From an uncultured Lachnospiraceae bacterium (GTDB lineage Bacteria; Bacillota; Clostridia; Lachnospirales; Lachnospiraceae), in assembly GCA_947594085.1 (NCBI GenBank), contig CANQEB010000047.1, positions 1 through 12,366 on the forward strand: DNA of 12,366 nucleotides, in the 5' to 3' direction. The position numbers and the translations under genes are program-made. The notes beneath the pieces are model-generated. The model saw only the letters and a list, made by a program, of their open reading frames with translations, had not been told where the DNA came from and searched no databases. Shown here piece after piece: positions 8,859 through 12,366 of this stretch. Position 1 is the stretch's first letter. Each line of letters begins with the position of its first letter.

Positions 8859-10307
8859 TTAGAACCGAAAATAAATAAACGGATTGTACGTGCTGCCAGA
8901 CAGACTCAGGATGCACAGTACAAGCCCTGCCAGACTCGCAAACCAGGTCAACGGCTCATACCCTTTGTACTTCTCAAAGTACCGCTTGACCGGTGCAGAC
9001 GCCACAGCCGAGATCACCAGCACAAACAGATACAGCGGTGTCAGCTGCTGCACCGCGAGGCTCATAGCGGCAGATTCAAAGTGAAAACCGGTAAACATCT
9101 CGCGGATGAAAAGCAGACCCTGTCCCATCGTGTCAGCACGGAAAATCACAAAACCAACCGTCACAACCAGAAGCGCATAGACATGCCCCAAAAAGCACAG
9201 TGCCACTTGCCGTCCCGTGCGCTTTCCCCCGTCGAGGGCTGCCGCGCGGACTTCTCCGTCTGTCTTCTTCTCGGATTTCCCTCCGGGCCAATATTCCTCA
9301 AGCATCAGGAAAAATCCGTGGTACAGGCCCCAGACCACAAACGTCACATTAGCTCCATGCCACAGTCCGGTGCAGAAGAACACGATAAATTTGTTGAGGA
9401 CCGTACGCGCACGTCCCTTACGGTTGCCGCCGAGCGGAAAATACAGATACTCTCGGAACCAGCCGGACAGTGACATATGCCACCGCCTCCAGAACTCCCG
9501 GATGCTGCCCGACACGTAGGGATACTGGAAATTCTCCCGGAAATGGAAGCCAAACATCTCTCCCATCCCCAGCGCCATATCGCTGTACCCGCTGAAGTCA
9601 AAATAAATCTGGAACAGATACGATACCGCGGCGATCCACGCCGTCAGGATATTGATGCTCCCCGCGTCCGCCGCAAAGAGCGTATCTGCGGTCAGCGCCA
9701 TCACATTGGAAATCAAGACCTTTTTTGATAACCCTGCAATAAATCTGCGCATACCACGCGCGGCATCCTCGGCCGTCGCGTGCCGATCCTCGATTTCCTT
9801 CTCAATATCGTGGTATTTCACAATCGGCCCCGCGATCAACTGCGGGAAGAACGATATGTACAGAAGCACCTTCGCGTAATTTCTCTGCGCATTCACCGAG
9901 CCGCGATAAACGTCAATGACATAAGACAACGCCTGGAAGGTGAAGAATGAAATTCCGATCGGCAGCGCAATCTGAGGCACCGGCAGCTTCACAAACCCTG
10001 TGGCATTGACAAGCTCTGCCAGGAAGCCTGCATATTTGAATACGGCAAGCATGCCCAGGTTTAGCACCACCGCGATCACGACACCTGCTTTTTTTGAGGC
10101 GGGGCGACTGACGACCAGCCCCATGCAGTAATTCATCAGGGATGAGGCAATCATCAGGCAGACATAGACCGGCTCGCCATATGCGTAGAACACGAGGCTC
10201 GCCACGATCAACAGCGCGTTTTTCAATTTTATTCCCGGCAGTATCTTGTGAAGCAGGAAGACTGCCGGGAGAAATATACTCAAAAAGGTTATTGAACTAA
10301 AAACCAA
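8859..10307 (-). CDS. MBOAT-family O-acyltransferase (AlgI/DltB-like)
   Basis: This 482-residue polytopic membrane protein should move acyl groups, normally acetyl, across the membrane for O-acylation of a surface polysaccharide or wall polymer. It opens MVFSSITFL, the usual N-terminus of AlgI-type proteins, which supports the TTG start at 10307; GAGAGGG (10315-10321) lies seven bases before it. FWRRWHMSLSGWFREYLYFPLGGNR (positions 272-296) and GLWHGANVTFVVWGLYHG (314-331) are the signature blocks, with His277 and the presumed catalytic His317 present. FFPQLIAGPI (153-162) and DFSGYSDMALG (237-247) are also conserved. Many hydrophobic segments cover the whole length. A charged loop at about 341-367 (rich in Gly, Lys and Glu) is the most variable part. 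The AlgX/AlgJ-like partner starts 15 bp downstream, and a strong promoter lies just upstream. Confidence 0.93.
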   Translation of the reverse strand: MVFSSITFLSIFLPAVFLLHKILPGIKLKNALLIVASLVFYAYGEPVYVCLMIASSLMNYCMGLVVSRPASKKAGVVIAVVLNLGMLAVFKYAGFLAELVNATGFVKLPVPQIALPIGISFFTFQALSYVIDVYRGSVNAQRNYAKVLLYISFFPQLIAGPIVKYHDIEKEIEDRHATAEDAARGMRRFIAGLSKKVLISNVMALTADTLFAADAGSINILTAWIAAVSYLFQIYFDFSGYSDMALGMGEMFGFHFRENFQYPYVSGSIREFWRRWHMSLSGWFREYLYFPLGGNRKGRARTVLNKFIVFFCTGLWHGANVTFVVWGLYHGFFLMLEEYWPGGKSEKKTDGEVRAAALDGGKRTGRQVALCFLGHVYALLVVTVGFVIFRADTMGQGLLFIREMFTGFHFESAAMSLAVQQLTPLYLFVLVISAVASAPVKRYFEKYKGYEPLTWFASLAGLVLCILSLSGSTYNPFIYFRF

Positions 10308-10330
10308 GTCAGAACCCTCTCATTCGCTCG

Positions 10331-10346
10331 TAGTGATTTACCACTA
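10331..10346. promoter_or_regulatory. Operator-like inverted repeat at the transcription start of the acylation operon
   Basis: TAGTGATTTACCACTA pairs at six of eight positions, with uninterrupted five-base arms TAGTG/CACTA. On the minus strand it begins two bases after the TATAAT box and covers the expected start site. This is a typical place for repressor binding. I do not recognise the motif as that of a specific regulator family. Confidence 0.45.
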
Positions 10347-10347
10347 G

Positions 10348-10376
10348 ATTATAATCAGTTTTGTGATATCGGTCAA
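10348..10376 (-). promoter_or_regulatory. Near-consensus sigma-A promoter of the MBOAT-AlgX/AlgJ-like operon
   Basis: On the minus strand TTGACC (10371-10376) and a perfect TATAAT (10348-10353) are separated by 17 bases. The expected start near 10341 gives a leader of about 34 bases to TTG 10307. This is the best promoter match in the window. Confidence 0.82.
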
Positions 10377-10413
10377 GAGGGCTCCGCTTCCTAAATCTTG
10401 TTTTTGTCCGCGC

Positions 10414-11427
10414 TCATACTTTTACGTGTGCGTACGAGAGCCCATAGGTAAACGCCCTACGGTAGCCCGGAACCGCACTGTAGCTCGTCCCGTAATATTT
10501 GCGGCTTGTGTTGCGGTACTCTTCCGGATCGTAAATCTTTCCATCAATTTCCGTCCATCCGTGTCCCGAATCGTTGCACGCATACACATTCGTGTAACCA
10601 CACGCACGCGCCAGAAATGCGAACGCGGCCGCGTAGCTGAAACAATTGCCGCTTCCGTCGATAAACATATCGTTCGCATACACCACCGGCCAATCGTTCC
10701 CGTAATAGTGCGGAGTCCTCGGTCTCCGACCCGGATATTTCATCACATACTGAAAACATGCCCAAAGCTTCTGCTCTTTTGTCATTGAAGCTGTCGTGAT
10801 CTTTGCCACGATGATCTGTGCACGGCGCTCTGTCTTGTCCTTTGCCGAGCCTGTACTGTCTCCGTTTCGGTTGTTGTCGACCTTCATCCTGGTATCAAGG
10901 GCACCTTTTTGATCGAAATAATACCACTTCTCCTGGATCTTCATCCAGCCGGTTGCTGCCTGGCCAGCTGCGCTCCCCGACGGTATCAGATAATATCGCT
11001 TCCCGTCGATTTTCTTCCACCCTGTTATCATGTGGCCTAGCTTCTTTCCAACCTTTCCTCCTGTCGCAAAGAAATATCTTCGGCTTCCGATCGTCCTCCA
11101 ACCGGTCACCATACGGCCCTTCCTCTTCCCAGACTCCTCAAAATAATACTTCTGACCGTTGATCTTCTTCAAGCCGGACACTTTTTTACCCTTTAAAAAG
11201 TAAAAAACGTTTCCGTTCTTCTTTACCCAACCGGTTTTTTTCTTGTTCGCTGTATTGGCCACAGCATAGGCCGGACTTTGCATCACGCCTTCCTGAGACG
11301 ATATTTTCCTCGTATCTGTAAGAGAACTGCCCTTTGCCGCTGACACCGAGATCCGATCGACCGACACCGCACAGAACCATGCCGCAAATGTCAATATAAA
11401 GATCCACCGTTTCTTCGTCCCGCTCAT
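10414..11427 (-). CDS. Secreted cell-wall-repeat protein with transglutaminase-like domain
   Basis: The 337-residue product has a basic start and hydrophobic core (MSGTKKRWIFILTFAAWF), with likely signal cleavage near residue 30 (VSA/AK). Residues about 66-180 contain roughly five choline-/glucan-binding-type repeats, each with a GW or GL plus aromatic pattern such as GWKKIDGKRYYLIPSG, suggesting attachment to the cell surface. The C-terminal part (about 195-337) looks like a transglutaminase-like fold: GNCFSYAAAF gives Cys262, SGHGWTEIDG gives His289, and KIYDPE gives Asp300, a complete Cys-His-Asp triad. It could be a cysteine protease, peptidase or cross-linking enzyme acting on the wall; the substrate is unknown. 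ATG 11427 follows AAGGGG by seven bases. A GTG ten codons upstream lacks a site. It has its own promoter and I see no terminator before the MBOAT promoter. Confidence 0.88.
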   Translation of the reverse strand: MSGTKKRWIFILTFAAWFCAVSVDRISVSAAKGSSLTDTRKISSQEGVMQSPAYAVANTANKKKTGWVKKNGNVFYFLKGKKVSGLKKINGQKYYFEESGKRKGRMVTGWRTIGSRRYFFATGGKVGKKLGHMITGWKKIDGKRYYLIPSGSAAGQAATGWMKIQEKWYYFDQKGALDTRMKVDNNRNGDSTGSAKDKTERRAQIIVAKITTASMTKEQKLWACFQYVMKYPGRRPRTPHYYGNDWPVVYANDMFIDGSGNCFSYAAAFAFLARACGYTNVYACNDSGHGWTEIDGKIYDPEEYRNTSRKYYGTSYSAVPGYRRAFTYGLSYAHVKV

Positions 11428-11484
11428 ACGCCATCCCCTTCTCAGCTTTGTGCACACAGCGATAGTTCATCTTGTTTCAAAAAA

Positions 11485-11513
11485 ATCATACCACCGCACA
11501 GTCGCATTTGCAA
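11485..11513 (-). promoter_or_regulatory. Promoter of the transglutaminase-like gene
   Basis: On the minus strand TTGCAA (11508-11513) and TATGAT (11485-11490) are 17 bases apart, with a TG one base before the -10. The -10 and -35 each match five of six bases. The expected start near 11478 gives a leader of about 51 bases. The promoter lies just past the gdhA terminator. Confidence 0.74.
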
Positions 11514-11532
11514 TATAATGACTAATTCCCGC

Positions 11533-11593
11533 AAAAAAGACTGCCGCAAAGCTCCCTGCCCGCTCATCCGGACAAGCCCTCTTTACTGCAGTC
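11533..11593 (-). terminator. Rho-independent terminator of gdhA
   Basis: GACTGC (11539-11544) pairs with GCAGTC (11588-11593). After one mismatch, GCAAAG (11546-11551) pairs with CTTTAC (11581-11586) through a wobble that exists only in the minus-strand RNA. An inner hairpin (GCTTGT, CCGG, ATGAGC) can form in the large apical loop. On the minus strand the stem is followed by TTTTTT. The wobble and T run show it serves gdhA, whose stop is at 11630. Confidence 0.82.
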
Positions 11594-11629
11594 CTTTTCC
11601 CTTTTACTATGATCCGACCGTCTGCCGTC

Positions 11630-12366
11630 TTACAGCACGATGCCCTGCGCCATCATGGCATCCGCAACCTTCTCGAAGCCTGCGATGTTTGCGCCGGTCA
11701 CGTAGTTGCCCTCCACGCCGTAGCGCTTCGCCGCATCGGAGATCTTCGCGTAGATGTCGTTCATCATCTGCTTCAGCTTCGCGTCAACCTCCTCGAAGGT
11801 CCAGCTCAGTCTCTGGCTGTTCTGGCACATCTCAAGAGCAGAGGTACCCACGCCACCTGCGTTGGACGCCTTGCCCGGCAGGAACAGCATGCCTTCTGCG
11901 AGGAAGAAGTCTGTCGCCTCGCGCGTGCTCGGCATGTTCGCGCCCTCAGCCACGGCTACACAGCCGTTTGCCTTCAGCGTCTTCGCATCGTCCAGATTCA
12001 GTTCGTTCTGGGTCGCGCACGGAAGAGCGATGTCACACTTGATGCTCCAGATGCCCTTGCCCTCGGTATATACAGAGCCCGGAACCGCGTCCGCGTACTC
12101 TTTGATCCTGCCGCGGCGCACTTCCTTGATGTCCTTCACTACGTCGAGATTGATGCCGTTCGTGTCGTAGATGTAGCCGTTGGAATCGCTCATCGCGACT
12201 ACCTTCGCACCGAGCTGCTGTGCCTTCTCCGTCGCGTAGATCGCCACGTTGCCGGAACCGGACACAACCACCGTCTTGCCCTCGAGGTCGATCTTGTGAT
12301 CCTTCAACATCGCGTCGAGGATGTAGACCAGGCCGTAGCCCGTCGCCTGCGTGCGTACCAGGGAAC
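11630..12366 (-). CDS. gdhA: Glutamate dehydrogenase, GdhA-type (C-terminal 244 residues, partial)
   Basis: This cytoplasmic enzyme interconverts 2-oxoglutarate plus ammonia and glutamate using a nicotinamide cofactor. The fragment begins in SLVRTQATGYGLVY, the junction just before the cofactor domain. VVVSGSGNVAIYA is the Rossmann glycine motif. KCDIALPCATQNELN, AVAEGANMPST and LFLPGKASNAGGVGTSALEM are conserved stretches of the hexameric GdhA family. The end (NYVTGANIAGFEKVADAMMAQGIVL) is the usual C-terminus. About 200 N-terminal residues, including the catalytic lysine region, lie beyond the right edge. NADP specificity is typical of this clostridial group but is not proved here. A strong terminator follows, so it is probably transcribed alone or last in its unit. 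Confidence 0.95.
   Translation of the reverse strand, partial: SLVRTQATGYGLVYILDAMLKDHKIDLEGKTVVVSGSGNVAIYATEKAQQLGAKVVAMSDSNGYIYDTNGINLDVVKDIKEVRRGRIKEYADAVPGSVYTEGKGIWSIKCDIALPCATQNELNLDDAKTLKANGCVAVAEGANMPSTREATDFFLAEGMLFLPGKASNAGGVGTSALEMCQNSQRLSWTFEEVDAKLKQMMNDIYAKISDAAKRYGVEGNYVTGANIAGFEKVADAMMAQGIVL

Overview
The window looks like chromosomal DNA of an anaerobic, Gram-positive, gut-type Clostridia, most likely Lachnospiraceae. The reasons are an archaeal/eukaryotic-type prolyl-tRNA synthetase, an oxygen-sensitive radical-SAM NrdG2-type activase, a clostridial-type GdhA, a protein resembling the Lachnospiraceae DUF6128 family, choline-binding-like cell-wall repeats, and strong AGGAGG-type ribosome sites with sigma-A-like promoters. 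The family assignment comes from recognised protein types, not from a database search. Base composition is near balanced and no mobile element, RNA gene or CRISPR array was seen.

Nine genes lie on the minus strand and one on the plus strand. Read in the minus-strand direction (right to left), they are: the 3' part of gdhA, ending in a large terminator hairpin; a secreted cell-wall-repeat protein with a transglutaminase-like domain and its own promoter; a two-gene envelope acylation unit (MBOAT membrane acyltransferase, then an AlgX/AlgJ-like SGNH protein) behind a near-consensus promoter with a dyad at the start site; a secreted SH3-domain protein followed by a clean terminator; an OmpR-type response regulator and its overlapping histidine kinase behind a promoter whose spacer holds an inverted repeat; a DUF6128-like protein carrying nested tandem repeats; and, past the plus-strand nrdG, a membrane-anchored SGNH hydrolase followed 26 bp later by proS, which runs off the left edge.

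nrdG is the only plus-strand gene. It is divergent from the SGNH gene (both promoters are visible) and convergent with the DUF6128-like gene.

The common theme from about 3.9 to 11.4 kb is the cell envelope: a signal-transduction pair, two exported proteins with wall-binding-type modules, and an acyl-transfer pair for an extracellular polymer. That they act together is inference from proximity. proS, nrdG and gdhA are housekeeping genes. No gene-free stretch exceeds about 200 bases; the longest (11428-11629) holds the gdhA terminator and the promoter of the transglutaminase-like gene. I see no clearly novel multi-gene system. The most unusual structures are the 18/54-nt nested repeats, the degenerate Lys/Glu-coding purine tract after the kinase stop, and the two operator-like dyads.
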